Assembly: GCA_944389415.1 (NCBI GenBank)
Contig: CALXMF010000015.1
Location: forward strand, 1 to 54,806
Source: an uncultured Spirochaetota bacterium
GTDB lineage: Bacteria > Spirochaetota > Spirochaetia > Treponematales > Treponemataceae
Reading direction: 5' to 3'
DNA: 54,806 nt
The notes under the pieces are model-generated. The model searched no databases. It worked only from the letters and a program-made list of their open reading frames with translations, and had not been told where the DNA came from. The first letter of the stretch is position 1; every line of letters begins with the position of its first letter. Of the stretch, positions 9,501-17,077 are shown in pieces. The position numbers and the translations under genes are program-made.

Positions 9501-12252
9501 GAGGGACCGTCTTTTTCTCCTCGCAAACCATTTCCCGTACATACCGGGTAATCAGATTGGCGTTTAATCCAACCTGCTGCACTTTCTTCCAGTCTTCCCG
9601 CAGCAGTTCAACCGTTATTATCCGCTTCTCCTCCGCTGCAGGAAAACTGCCGCTGTCAGGAGCGGCGCTGTCCGGTGTCGCCAGCACAAAATCAAAGTCA
9701 ATCTTCTGCCCTTTTGTGGGAAAACCATTCAGATCCTTGGGTCTGGACACACCAATATAATACCGGGCAGGATGCACTACCGCGCCGCTTGAAGCGCTTA
9801 CAGCCTGTCCACCGGCATCTGTCACCGTAGACTCAAAACGGTACAGATACGGACTGCCCGCTGTTTTTTCTCCGCCGGAAAGCTGAGATACAGAAGCGCC
9901 CCCGTTTCCGTCCAGAACACCAGAATCGGTCGTCAGAGCGGTGCGTCCGTCATACCCCCGCTGGGAACCAAATATAAAATTATCGTAAGCGGAACCTTCC
10001 GGTCTAAAACTTACCGGTTCCCGATACCAGCTGCCTGACCATGATACCCCGGCAAGACTGCCGCCGCCCAGATATGACGCTGAAATATCAGCGGACACCA
10101 TGTCTCCGCTGATATAGGTAAGATCCGGCATGGATACGGAACTTGCAAAACGCAGCCGTTCAAAATACGATACAGTAAATGGTATACTGACCCTGTCGGA
10201 ATCGGAGCCGCGTAAATAGTCTATATAATAGGAACCGGGCTTTATATCAGCAGGCAGTTGAAAAGTCGATGTGAAACCGCCGGTTTCTGAAACATCTTCC
10301 CATTGGGTCAGTATAGTTTCACCATCCCACTTTGCTTCCCGAATAGACAGTTTACACGAACCGGAATACGCACTGTATTCACCCATACGTAAATCCCGGT
10401 CAATTCCCCGTATCCGCAGTTTTTCCCCGGGTTTATACAATCCCCGGTCGGTAAACATGAAAGTAATCTGCTTAGTATCACGGGCAGAATCCACAGATCT
10501 GTTCGATGAGGCTGTACCCCATAACCTGTTGCCGGATGGGGCAAAAATAACCGTATCACTGTCTTTTTCTGCCCGGAAAAAGAGTTCATTATTCTTCCAG
10601 AATACATTTGGCGGCAAAGTAATAACCGCAAGTCCGCTGCTGTCAGTAATACTTTGTGATAACGCATCATTTAATGCGATAATCGTCTCATCTTTTAGGG
10701 CATACGACGCAAGATACGCGGAAACAACTGCTCCTTCTACCGGTTTACCGGTGGAAAGGCTGGATACCAGCACCACAGCCCGATTAAAACCGTACCGCAC
10801 AGTCATTCCCAGATCTGTTACCTGAATTATCTGTTCATTTTTATATGTGTATGTCTCCTCATTAGACCAGGAAAAATCGTAATCACACATAATCTCAGCA
10901 TAAAACTTTACCGCGCCGGATAATTTTCCGTTATACTCAGTCAGATATGGACGCAAATCAACAGGCTGCAAAATCCGGGTGTTTTTCGGGAATGAGTCTT
11001 CTTCAAAACGGACTCTGCCGGGCATCATTTGGATTTTTGACTCACTAAGCGAGCGTATTGAATAAAAAGAGCCGGGCAGCGCATTCTGATGTTCAAAAAC
11101 AAGACGCGGCTCAAACTGGTTCTCAAGTATTTTAAAGCCTGAATTCTTAAAGGCGGCATAACTGTCAGCTTTAGGAACGATGACAGTCTCAGGACCAACG
11201 GATATGGAATTCACCCGATTATACGCGTCGGTAATTTCTCCTTCCAGTGTTATCGTGTATGTCTGCTCAAAATCTACCGGCAGTCCGTGAACAATCAGAG
11301 TGCGGCCTGAGACAGCGAGATTATCCGCAGAGACCGGCATTTCCGGCTCTGTACGCACCGTAATCTTTGATAAATCAGTATTCTCATCAAGCCTATGCGA
11401 AAAATAATACTCAATAGGGTTTGAATACTGCCCGCTGCTGTGTCCCGGAGAGACAGATATCAGCTCGAATTTCCGCAATGTATGAAAACTTAAAGTCTTA
11501 TCACTTTCTACTGGCAGCGCTTCCGGTTCAGAACGGGCGCCCTTTTCCATGGTAACCATAATTTCAGCTTCCGCCGGCGGATTTTCCTTTAAGGTAAGCA
11601 GCAACAGCTGCGGCTGTTCCTTATCCGGCACAGAGGCGGAGAACGGCAGAGACACAATATCGCCGTTATCTGGTTGTGCAATCACCGAGATAGACTGGCT
11701 GATTGTTTCCGGCTGCACCGGATATGAAAACAAAAGCGCAATGGAACACGCATCCTGCGGAACCATATCATCAGGGTCAACAAATCTGCCCTCCTGAACA
11801 GCCGTATACCCCGGCACAATATCCAGCAGCGCAAGTTCTTCTGTACGGAACTCATATTCCCGCATACCTGATATCCGGGTTCCGTCAACCGCTTGAACTG
11901 AAGCGGGAATAGTCACCGTGTATTTCCGCTGAGGGATTACCGGTTCAGACGGCTCAAAACACAGCAGACTGGTACTGTACCACCGGTATACCCCTTTCAG
12001 CGGCGGGGTAATGCTCATATATTCACAAGTATCATAAGGCTCGCTCAGCGCGGAAACCGCGACCACCGGCTGAGAAAACTGAATATACACAGACGGGTAT
12101 TTTACCGCGGCTGGAACTTCTCCTGCAGGCTGCACGTCAACTACAGATAACGACGTATTAGTGTAAATATCAGCGCCTCTCTTGCAGCCCCACAGCAAAA
12201 AACACGCACACAGGACAACAGCCGCCCATAGCAATTTCCCCATTTTTTTCAC
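6493..12252 (-). CDS. Bacterial alpha-2-macroglobulin lipoprotein (YfhM/MagD type)
   Basis: 1919 residues with a lipoprotein signal (MKKMGKLLWAAVVLCACF, lipobox LLWGC, Cys23), so it should be tethered in the periplasm. These giant thioester proteins trap invading proteases. Successive macroglobulin (MG) beta-sandwich domains fill the N-terminal two thirds. The thioester box PYGCLEQ lies in the C-terminal part, with Cys at residue 1427, so the trapping chemistry looks intact. It is followed by the alpha-helical toroid typical of the thioester domain (LQAYSLYILQKLGY) and a C-terminal MG10-like domain. Start is GTG at 12252, with GGGGAGG eight bases upstream. It is followed by and overlaps pbpC, as in many bacteria where the two are co-transcribed. 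No truncation is seen. Confidence 0.95.
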   Translation of the reverse strand: MKKMGKLLWAAVVLCACFLLWGCKRGADIYTNTSLSVVDVQPAGEVPAAVKYPSVYIQFSQPVVAVSALSEPYDTCEYMSITPPLKGVYRWYSTSLLCFEPSEPVIPQRKYTVTIPASVQAVDGTRISGMREYEFRTEELALLDIVPGYTAVQEGRFVDPDDMVPQDACSIALLFSYPVQPETISQSISVIAQPDNGDIVSLPFSASVPDKEQPQLLLLTLKENPPAEAEIMVTMEKGARSEPEALPVESDKTLSFHTLRKFELISVSPGHSSGQYSNPIEYYFSHRLDENTDLSKITVRTEPEMPVSADNLAVSGRTLIVHGLPVDFEQTYTITLEGEITDAYNRVNSISVGPETVIVPKADSYAAFKNSGFKILENQFEPRLVFEHQNALPGSFYSIRSLSESKIQMMPGRVRFEEDSFPKNTRILQPVDLRPYLTEYNGKLSGAVKFYAEIMCDYDFSWSNEETYTYKNEQIIQVTDLGMTVRYGFNRAVVLVSSLSTGKPVEGAVVSAYLASYALKDETIIALNDALSQSITDSSGLAVITLPPNVFWKNNELFFRAEKDSDTVIFAPSGNRLWGTASSNRSVDSARDTKQITFMFTDRGLYKPGEKLRIRGIDRDLRMGEYSAYSGSCKLSIREAKWDGETILTQWEDVSETGGFTSTFQLPADIKPGSYYIDYLRGSDSDRVSIPFTVSYFERLRFASSVSMPDLTYISGDMVSADISASYLGGGSLAGVSWSGSWYREPVSFRPEGSAYDNFIFGSQRGYDGRTALTTDSGVLDGNGGASVSQLSGGEKTAGSPYLYRFESTVTDAGGQAVSASSGAVVHPARYYIGVSRPKDLNGFPTKGQKIDFDFVLATPDSAAPDSGSFPAAEEKRIITVELLREDWKKVQQVGLNANLITRYVREMVCEEKKTVPLSESGSVSVTPPIAGAYILRLTAWDNKERKVITERSFYVSGSDWSYYYGNSSEEIPLVADKTLYDVGDTAQIMLQSPLPAGTYLMTVERETIFSEKVFHLDEPTTVLEVPVDKKYLPVVYVTVSSYSVRSKEPDHDFSSRDMDKPKGYFGAVALHVDTAPKEFDIAITQDKVSYRPGETARFTLTATKDGKPLPGAELTLMAVDRGVIDLINYHVPDPVAFFYDDRFFPSCVNGGDSRSLLIDPVTYEVRNLYGGDEGGDKLNERKNFDPTAVFEPVLVTGSDGTVTCSFELPDNLTEYRVTVVGMKDDCFSRIEDKMIVNNPLSARDVLPRRLREGDVSDTGVVISNLDGEDHTVTVSIEVTSGSEIAEEEAAAIGAAVRAGKADVTGTSVQTVTVPAGATVPVFFDLKAQVNGVVTVAFTVESDVLNERIIKPLEIDRPLIYETVTTIGEVSSGSVEEKGKASAKEHIILPSGVTAENDASVYVSLDPTRLGTLTEAVSYVFRYPYGCLEQRCSAMIPMLYFSDYIDVFGLESEVSNPRRLIAREIKDWSTTQKSDGGFPYWKNSSDASLAPSLRFAELIAGALEKDISVDRNIDIDGLIEYILDARQDKYLAKNTYLQAYSLYILQKLGYRVTSSMIQKVYDMEGAGFSEKALCGLMYLAAGNRDAAETVAKEIRAHSRPTTRGLDITDPDFDSSPWMYFNDRSEQNALLLQFFTALDYSDGINGRLLYNLLELQRAGNGYWKNTASTARVLEAIASYIEANNLENLDFTGIAELDGKEIIKESFKGAAAKPEEVTLPVNDLIASGIPSGKEVPFEFSKDGRGSMFYTLSMKYPLPYEQHFARDEGLGVFVDIIDAVTDKPVIGNQLEAGKVYRARVTVSTTFDREFVALRVPIPSGAEVLNAAFATTTQFVSKSWNEQVMEELGWEEEDRNFGLSSQEIYDNEVQYFWDVFPKGIQQVEFMFRTVRNGEFNVPSATAECMYEPEVFGRSKGGVFVISK

Positions 12253-12329
12253 ACCGGATTCCTCCCCTTTTTTACAGACAAAACCATCCTGAAGGTTCTG
12301 TCCGTATTTTTGCCCATCCCTCTCTCCAT

Positions 12330-12348
12330 ATAATCTCTAACAGATTAT
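12330..12348. promoter_or_regulatory. Inverted repeat in the A2M upstream region
   Basis: Arms ATAATCT and AGATTAT (7 bp, perfect) surround a 5-base loop, between the stop of the LRR gene (12391) and the A2M start (12252). There is no T-run after it on the minus strand, so it is a poor terminator; an operator or weak hairpin is possible. The rest of the 138-bp gap has no convincing -35/-10 pair, though GATAAT and TTATAT near here could serve as -10 elements. Confidence 0.3.
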
Positions 12349-12390
12349 CATGGATTTAGCTTTCCCGCAATCGTAAAAATTCTATGGGAC

Positions 12391-13512
12391 TTACTCCGCT
12401 ACGATGACACCCGTGTTGTACTCGTTATTTTTCCACTCATTGTCCCATTGTGTCTTCTGGTCAGCCGTCAGGGTCAGAGTCAGCGTCTGCGGTGTTGTCC
12501 CGTCGGAAGTCTGGCCGCCGCAGTACAGCGCCTCCAGTGCCGTGCAGCCAGATACATCCAGTTCCGTCAGCTGATTGTTGTCGCAGAACAGCCACCTCAG
12601 CGCCGTGTTCGCCGACACATCCAGTACCGTCAGCTGATTGCCACTACAGTACAGAGCCGTCAGCGACGTATTCGCGGACACATCAAGCGATGTCAGCGCA
12701 TTGGTAAAACACTTCAGATCCGTCAGCTCTGTGTTTTTCGATACATCCAGCGCAGTCAACCGATTGTCGTCACAGTTCAGCGTCGTCAGCGCCGTGTTTT
12801 TCGACACATCCAGTGTCTCCAGCTGATTGCTGCCGCAGCTCAGATACTCCAGCGCCGTGCAGTCCGACACATCCAGTTCCGTCAGATGATGATTGTCGTT
12901 GCACCACAGATCCGTCAGTTCCGTGTTTTGGGACACATCCAGTGCCGTCAGCTGATTTTCATCACAGTACAACACCTCCAGCCCTGTACAGCCCGATACA
13001 TCCAGTGCCGTCAGCTGATTATCACCGCAGATCAGCCTTGTCAATGCCGTACAGCTTGATACATCCAGTGCTGTCAGATGATTGCTGTCGCAGTACAGCT
13101 TTGTCAGCGCTGTACAGTCCGACACATCCAGTGATGTCAGCTGATTATGGTCGCAGTACAACTCCGTCAGCGCTGTACAGCCCGACACATCAAGTGATGT
13201 CAGCTGATCGTGATTGTGGTGGCAGTGCAGCTCCTCCAGCAGCGTGTTTGCAGATACATCCAGTTCAGTCAGAAAATTAAAAGAACACTGCAAATATGTC
13301 AGCGACGTAAACCATTCTATACCGGAAAGACTGATTAAATTCTTAAAGGGAATATTCAGCTCTGTCACTGCCCCAATCTTTTTCAGGTTTCCCGGCGTCA
13401 GTTTTACTGTTCCATCAAGCTTTTTTTTCCAGCCTATATTCACCGGGTTACCATGCGAATCCGTTGCATTATCAACCGCTTCAATAAAGGCTGTATTGGT
13501 AATAATCTCCAT
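12391..13512 (-). CDS. Leucine-rich repeat protein with 21-residue repeats, no signal peptide
   Basis: 373 residues. Residues 1-90 are a non-repeat cap (MEIITNTAFIEAVDNATDSH...). From about residue 90 there are twelve tandem LRRs of consensus LDVSxCTALTxLYCDxNQLT (21 residues, occasionally 22-23), then a short tail ending near TLTADQKTQWDNEW. Repeats of this type form extended binding surfaces and are common in host-associated Bacteroidetes and treponemes. The repeats are also alike at the DNA level (63-bp period), which keeps several other frames open as shadows and makes repeat-number change by recombination likely. The coding part is visibly richer in G+C than the intergenic DNA before it. 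The chosen ATG has AGAGG upstream (GAGAGGTATC). No signal sequence is seen, so location is unclear. The ligand is unknown. Confidence 0.85.
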   Translation of the reverse strand: MEIITNTAFIEAVDNATDSHGNPVNIGWKKKLDGTVKLTPGNLKKIGAVTELNIPFKNLISLSGIEWFTSLTYLQCSFNFLTELDVSANTLLEELHCHHNHDQLTSLDVSGCTALTELYCDHNQLTSLDVSDCTALTKLYCDSNHLTALDVSSCTALTRLICGDNQLTALDVSGCTGLEVLYCDENQLTALDVSQNTELTDLWCNDNHHLTELDVSDCTALEYLSCGSNQLETLDVSKNTALTTLNCDDNRLTALDVSKNTELTDLKCFTNALTSLDVSANTSLTALYCSGNQLTVLDVSANTALRWLFCDNNQLTELDVSGCTALEALYCGGQTSDGTTPQTLTLTLTADQKTQWDNEWKNNEYNTGVIVAE

Positions 13513-13520
13513 GATACCTC

Positions 13521-13589
13521 TCAGTCATCCTCATCAGTCTTCACCGACACAGTCGCTCTGCCTTTTATTTTTATAACTTTTTTCTTCAT
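13521..13589 (-). CDS. 22-codon micro-ORF before the LRR gene
   Basis: An ATG at 13589 with AAAAGGAG seven bases upstream opens a 22-codon frame, KKKVIKIKGRATVSVK then TDEDD, ending in TGA at 13521. Another in-frame ATG at 13595 sits too close to the Shine-Dalgarno. The stop is eight bases before the LRR ATG, and the LRR Shine-Dalgarno lies just after it, in a different frame. The peptide is basic then acidic, not hydrophobic, so it is not a signal peptide. It may be a translated leader or a small protein coupled to the LRR gene. I do not recognise it. Confidence 0.5.
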   Translation of the reverse strand: MKKKVIKIKGRATVSVKTDEDD

Positions 13590-13620
13590 ACGCATACTCC
13601 TTTTTTCTATCCTGCTTCTT

Positions 13621-13643
13621 CCGCCAGCTTATTCTGCCGGCGG
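13621..13643 (-). promoter_or_regulatory. Stable hairpin in the 5' leader of the micro-ORF/LRR transcript
   Basis: In the minus-strand RNA, CCGCCGGC pairs with GCTGGCGG (8 bp including one G-U) around a 7-base loop, ending about 20 bases before the micro-ORF Shine-Dalgarno. No U-run follows, so it is a leader hairpin rather than a terminator. A TATACT -10-like box at 13663-13658 lies just upstream; no good -35 is visible. Confidence 0.45.
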
Positions 13644-13772
13644 AACTTCTCCTGTTAAGTATAACACACCTCCTACCGTTATTTCCACCTTCTGCCCTGC
13701 TTTTTTTATCTTTAAACACCAAACTGACAGTACTGCTGCCACTTCAGGCGCTGCGGCCCCGAAAGAAACAGA

Positions 13773-13797
13773 AAAAACAGCCCCCCGCTCTGTTTTT
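13773..13797. terminator. Possible bidirectional hairpin terminator between kinase and LRR genes
   Basis: AAAAACAG and CTGTTTTT form an 8-bp stem around a 9-base C-rich loop, giving a T-run on both strands. It could end transcripts from the kinase operon on the minus strand after they cross the repeat array. The stem is A+T-rich, so strength is doubtful. Confidence 0.35.
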
Positions 13798-13830
13798 AAT
13801 TTATTTTCGTTTTAAAAACTGATTAAAAAC

Positions 13831-14033
13831 AAAGCAAAATAAGCGTATCTTTGATTCAAAAATAATTTAAAAATAAAGCAAAATAAGTGTATCTTTAATC
13901 CAAAAATAATTTAAAAACAAAGCAAAATAAGCGTATCTTTAATCTAAAAATAATTTAAAAATAAAACAAAATAAGTGTATTTTTAATTCAAAAATAATTT
14001 AAAAATAAAACAAAATAAGTTTATTTTTGATTC
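13831..14033. repeat. A+T-rich tandem repeat, 44-bp unit, about 4.6 copies
   Basis: Units start at 13831, 13875, 13919, 13963 and 14007, exactly 44 bp apart; the last is partial (27 bases), and a degenerate half unit precedes the first (about 13814-13830). Each contains AAAGCAAAATAAGYGTATCT or a close variant, then a run such as CAAAAATAATTTAAAAAT. Copies differ by one to a few bases. The array lies in the gene-free 467-bp stretch between the kinase stop (14057) and the micro-ORF (13589). A-tracts recur at roughly helical spacing (44 bp is about four turns), so the DNA may be bent. Copies abut without unique spacers, so this is not CRISPR. Confidence 0.92.
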
Positions 14034-14056
14034 ACAGTAAGAGTCAGAGTCGATAC

Positions 14057-15643
14057 TTATACTTCCGGTTTCAAACTGGCGTTGATAAACAGCCGGTCCT
14101 GATACCAGTCAATACGGAGCGAAAAGACTTCACTTTGATAACCGTTCGCGTACGCTCTGATTTTCCAGACCTGCCCCGTAGTCAGCCTGTTCGCGGGAAC
14201 TTGCCTGAGCGGAACCCATTTATCTCCATACCAGACAAAAAAAGACGTACTTGCCGTAATATCCAGACCGGTTGACGCGTCCGAGGCATATGCCTGAATA
14301 TCAAGGCGATTGCTGCCGTATTGCTGAAAATCAACTGACGCGATGGCGCCCGGTTTTTGCAGCGGCACCGACTGCCACCAGACATATGGCCCGGCGACAA
14401 CTTTTATACGGTATTCACCCGGTTTCAGATACACCGGTTCTGTAACGAACAGCCTTGCGCCGTCACCTCCGTCCGGCGCTGGTACAAATTCACGGCGGCT
14501 GTTTGGTATCTCCGGGATATCTTTTCCGTCATTTACAAAGAAAAACGCAGTCAGCGGCAAATCAGCGGTATTAGATGCTCCGTCAGGCAATCGCATTGTT
14601 ACAGACAGCGGAGAATACCACATCCACAGCAGATATTTATGTATAATGCCGCCTGTCCACAGTGCCCAGCAGCCATATACAGCGGCGGCTGCGCATATAA
14701 CAGCAGCGCCAATCATCATGGCGCGCTTATTTTTCAGTTCAAAAACCGGAAACTCATACGAACTGTCTGATATCGCCCGCACCAGCGCGGTACGCAGCTC
14801 CCTGATATCATACCGGATCAAATAGCGTTTAATAATCTGCAGCATCTGAGCAACATGCTGAAATCGTTTATCCGGATCAGTCTGTAATGCTTTATGAATT
14901 AACCGTCTGACAGAGTACGGCAGTGTTTTATCAATTTTTTCCGCGGGAGTATACTTTCCCTGATGTATTTTTATGAGCGTTTCCGGCACTGTACCACCGA
15001 TAAACGGCCGGCTGCCTGTCACAATCTCGTACAGCATGGCTCCCACACTATATATATCAGCACGATGATCAACATCTTTACTGCCGTCAATCTGTTCCGG
15101 CGGCATATAAGACGGCGTACCGATAGTCATGCCGGTCGCTGTCAGCTGCTCATCGGCGGCGTCTTCTGTTCTCGCGATACCAAAATCAGTGAGTTTGATT
15201 TCTCCTTTGCGGGACAGCAGAATATTTGCTGGTTTAATATCACGGTGTACAATACCTTTCGCGTGAGTAGCTTTCAGCGCCAGGCAGACATCATGCAGAA
15301 TAAGCAGCGCGAGAGGAGCGGGGATGGTATGGCGCATTTTCAGCAGGCGGTCAAGCGCCATACCATCAACATATTCCATCACAATATAGTGCGTAGTCCC
15401 TTCAACAAAATAATCGAACATATGCACAATGCAGGGATTATTCAGTTCAAGCAGTATCTGCGCTTCACGCTTAAAACGTTCCCGCAGCGACGCTTTATCT
15501 TTTCCCCGCAGCATGAGTTTTTTTATCACCACATCCCGTTTCAGTGTTGGATGAAAAGCCCGATAGACAACTCCCATGCCGCCGCGTCCGATTTCTTCTT
15601 TTACTTTATAGTTTCCAATCATATCAGGAATACTTGCCGCCAT
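14057..15643 (-). CDS. Transmembrane Hanks-type Ser/Thr protein kinase
   Basis: 528 residues. The cytoplasmic kinase domain (about 10-275) has the glycine loop GRGGMGVV (19-26), the VVIK lysine (41), HRDIKPAN (133-140), DFG (153-155) and MPPEQ (180-184), so it looks active. One membrane helix (about 308-333, MMIGAAVICAAAAVYGCWAL) leads to a roughly 195-residue C-terminal extracytoplasmic region with beta-rich segments (LKPGEYRIKVVAGPYVWW; QVWKIRAYANGYQ) resembling PEGA/Ig-like modules. This would sense or bind something in the periplasm. The ATG has AGAGGAG eight bases upstream and follows the phosphatase stop by 15 bases. Together with the upstream FHA protein (phospho-Thr reader) and PPP-like phosphatase it makes a write-read-erase unit. 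Substrates are unknown. Confidence 0.93.
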   Translation of the reverse strand: MAASIPDMIGNYKVKEEIGRGGMGVVYRAFHPTLKRDVVIKKLMLRGKDKASLRERFKREAQILLELNNPCIVHMFDYFVEGTTHYIVMEYVDGMALDRLLKMRHTIPAPLALLILHDVCLALKATHAKGIVHRDIKPANILLSRKGEIKLTDFGIARTEDAADEQLTATGMTIGTPSYMPPEQIDGSKDVDHRADIYSVGAMLYEIVTGSRPFIGGTVPETLIKIHQGKYTPAEKIDKTLPYSVRRLIHKALQTDPDKRFQHVAQMLQIIKRYLIRYDIRELRTALVRAISDSSYEFPVFELKNKRAMMIGAAVICAAAAVYGCWALWTGGIIHKYLLWMWYSPLSVTMRLPDGASNTADLPLTAFFFVNDGKDIPEIPNSRREFVPAPDGGDGARLFVTEPVYLKPGEYRIKVVAGPYVWWQSVPLQKPGAIASVDFQQYGSNRLDIQAYASDASTGLDITASTSFFVWYGDKWVPLRQVPANRLTTGQVWKIRAYANGYQSEVFSLRIDWYQDRLFINASLKPEV

Positions 15644-15658
15644 CTGTCTGTCTCCTCT

Positions 15659-16717
15659 TTACTGGCGATATCCCACATCAAGGATATCACGATTCTCATC
15701 AAACGGTCTGTCCGCCGGAACAACAGCCACTCTCCATGCATCTGGATTATGTATCTGAATAAAAGCGCCCTCATCACGCAGCGCATACCGCTCACGCACA
15801 GGCCGGTGACCGCCAAAATACCGCGCGCCATCGGCGTCGGGCAAAAAATCACGCAGCATAGAGCGGACACTGCCAAACAGCGCTTCATTATTGGCTGTCC
15901 AGGTAAGACCTTCAACAACATCGCCGCGCGCCGGCGCGTCTATAAGCTCCTGTCTTGAATAGGCTCTGCGGGGTTCGGCATGAGATGCCATACACTGAGG
16001 GAATACCGCGCACAGCGGCAGCAAATGCTCAAAATACGCATATTGGCGCAAAAGGTTTACTCCATAGCGGCCGCGCATAAAATCGTACACCATCTGTCCT
16101 TCACAGACAAATTTACCAAATGCATGATCCCCATCGCGTTCCGCGTTCAGAATATTTTCATGATTGCCTTTTAAAAAATGAAACTGCGCAGGATAGCGGC
16201 ATTTGCATTGCATAACCATACGCATAAGATCCAATCCCTCAGTCATTTCCGCGGTCATCGCAGAGCCATCAATAATTCCCTGGCAATAATCTCCAAACGC
16301 CTCAATCCACCGCAGCTGCCCCCGCTGTTCAGAATGAAACCCATCTCCCAGACATAATAAATATATTCTCTTTTCTGCAAGAAGAGCGCTGACCGTCTTC
16401 CCGCTGCCGCAGTTATCTCTCAGATATTCAGCCGGCAGCGGATAATTCAGCACGGCACAAAAAAAATCCGCACGGGCATGTAAATCCGGCACAATCACCA
16501 GCGGAAGCGCTTCTTCTTTACGAAAATCAAGTAATCCGCCGGGAACAGCATTTCCGGCGGCAGATGTACAAACGGGGCGATACGGCAAAACTGATTCGCT
16601 TTCAAGCACATCAATTACACATGAAAGTTCTTCTGTCAGCTCTTTGGCAGAAGGAAGTCCGTCATGTTCAGAAAAACAGTCCCGCGGTTTTTTCAGCAGC
16701 GAAAAAAAGGAAATAAT
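15659..16717 (-). CDS. PPP-like metallophosphoesterase, probable Ser/Thr phosphatase; non-standard start
   Basis: Calcineurin-like metal-binding motifs are in order: PDLHAR, LGDGFHS, GNHEN, SHAEP and GGHRP. They match the GDxH / GDxxD / GNHE / H / GH pattern of protein phosphatases loosely. The first ATG/GTG/TTG start in frame is GTG at 16609, but it has no ribosome site. The frame stays open upstream for 36 more codons with protein-like content (PSAKELTEELSCVIDVLESE). Immediately before them, overlapping the FHA stop, is TAGGAGAGGG followed by tandem ATT codons (16717, 16714). I place the start at ATT 16717; CTG near 16699 or a base error are alternatives. It sits between FHA and kinase genes, so reversal of kinase-dependent phosphorylation is the likely role. 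Other phosphoesterase activities are not excluded. Confidence 0.8.
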   Translation of the reverse strand: MISFFSLLKKPRDCFSEHDGLPSAKELTEELSCVIDVLESESVLPYRPVCTSAAGNAVPGGLLDFRKEEALPLVIVPDLHARADFFCAVLNYPLPAEYLRDNCGSGKTVSALLAEKRIYLLCLGDGFHSEQRGQLRWIEAFGDYCQGIIDGSAMTAEMTEGLDLMRMVMQCKCRYPAQFHFLKGNHENILNAERDGDHAFGKFVCEGQMVYDFMRGRYGVNLLRQYAYFEHLLPLCAVFPQCMASHAEPRRAYSRQELIDAPARGDVVEGLTWTANNEALFGSVRSMLRDFLPDADGARYFGGHRPVRERYALRDEGAFIQIHNPDAWRVAVVPADRPFDENRDILDVGYRQ

Positions 16718-16725
16718 ACCCTCTC

Positions 16726-17070
16726 CTATGAAATAACCAGATTTGCGTTGCCAATTGTGATACGGTCACCTGCTTCCAGTTTTACATATTTTCCGGCAGG
16801 AAGTCTGTTTCCATTAAGAAAGGTGCCGTTTGTGCTGCCTTCATCTTTTAGAAAATAATCGTCTTTTATTTTCTGTATCAGCGCGTGTTTCCGGCTCGCC
16901 AGTTTATTATCAATTACAATATCATTATCCGGCTGCCGGCCGATAGTAATTTTTGCAACAAGGCGTATCTTCTGATTATTAAACATAAGATATGATACAT
17001 GATCAGCGTCTCCAAGACTATCCAGACGCTGCCCCACCTTACTGGTCTTGATTATTGTTTCATCCTGCAT
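16726..17070 (-). CDS. FHA-domain phosphothreonine-binding protein
   Basis: 114 residues from the ATG at 17070. The FHA core fills residues about 38-114: GRQPDND, the SRKH box and STNGTFLNG, which are the phosphothreonine-contacting loops. The N-terminal segment MQDETIIKTSKVGQ contains Thr residues (ETIIKT) that resemble a self-docking phospho-Thr motif for kinase-coupled FHA proteins; that is inference. The open frame extends to a TTG at 17106, but that TTG is the -35 box of a promoter and would not be transcribed. No Shine-Dalgarno lies between the predicted transcription start and the ATG. Its stop overlaps the ribosome site of the phosphatase gene. It should relay or scaffold signalling by the kinase of the same operon. 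Confidence 0.88.
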   Translation of the reverse strand: MQDETIIKTSKVGQRLDSLGDADHVSYLMFNNQKIRLVAKITIGRQPDNDIVIDNKLASRKHALIQKIKDDYFLKDEGSTNGTFLNGNRLPAGKYVKLEAGDRITIGNANLVIS

Positions 17071-17077
17071 ATGTGGT

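Noticed and set aside
12330-12348. Terminator of the LRR gene
   Set aside because: The 7-bp A+T-rich stem is not followed by a T-run on the minus strand.
12448-13280. Several long overlapping plus-strand ORFs
   Set aside because: They arise from the 63-bp DNA periodicity of the LRR gene, which keeps all frames open; the LRR frame is the one with structured repeats.
13831-14033. CRISPR array
   Set aside because: The 44-bp units abut directly without unique spacers, diverge from each other, and no cas gene is present.
14963-15958. 331-residue plus-strand ORF
   Set aside because: It runs antisense across the kinase and phosphatase genes, both with clear motifs; its own translation is His/Phe/Arg-rich and domain-free.
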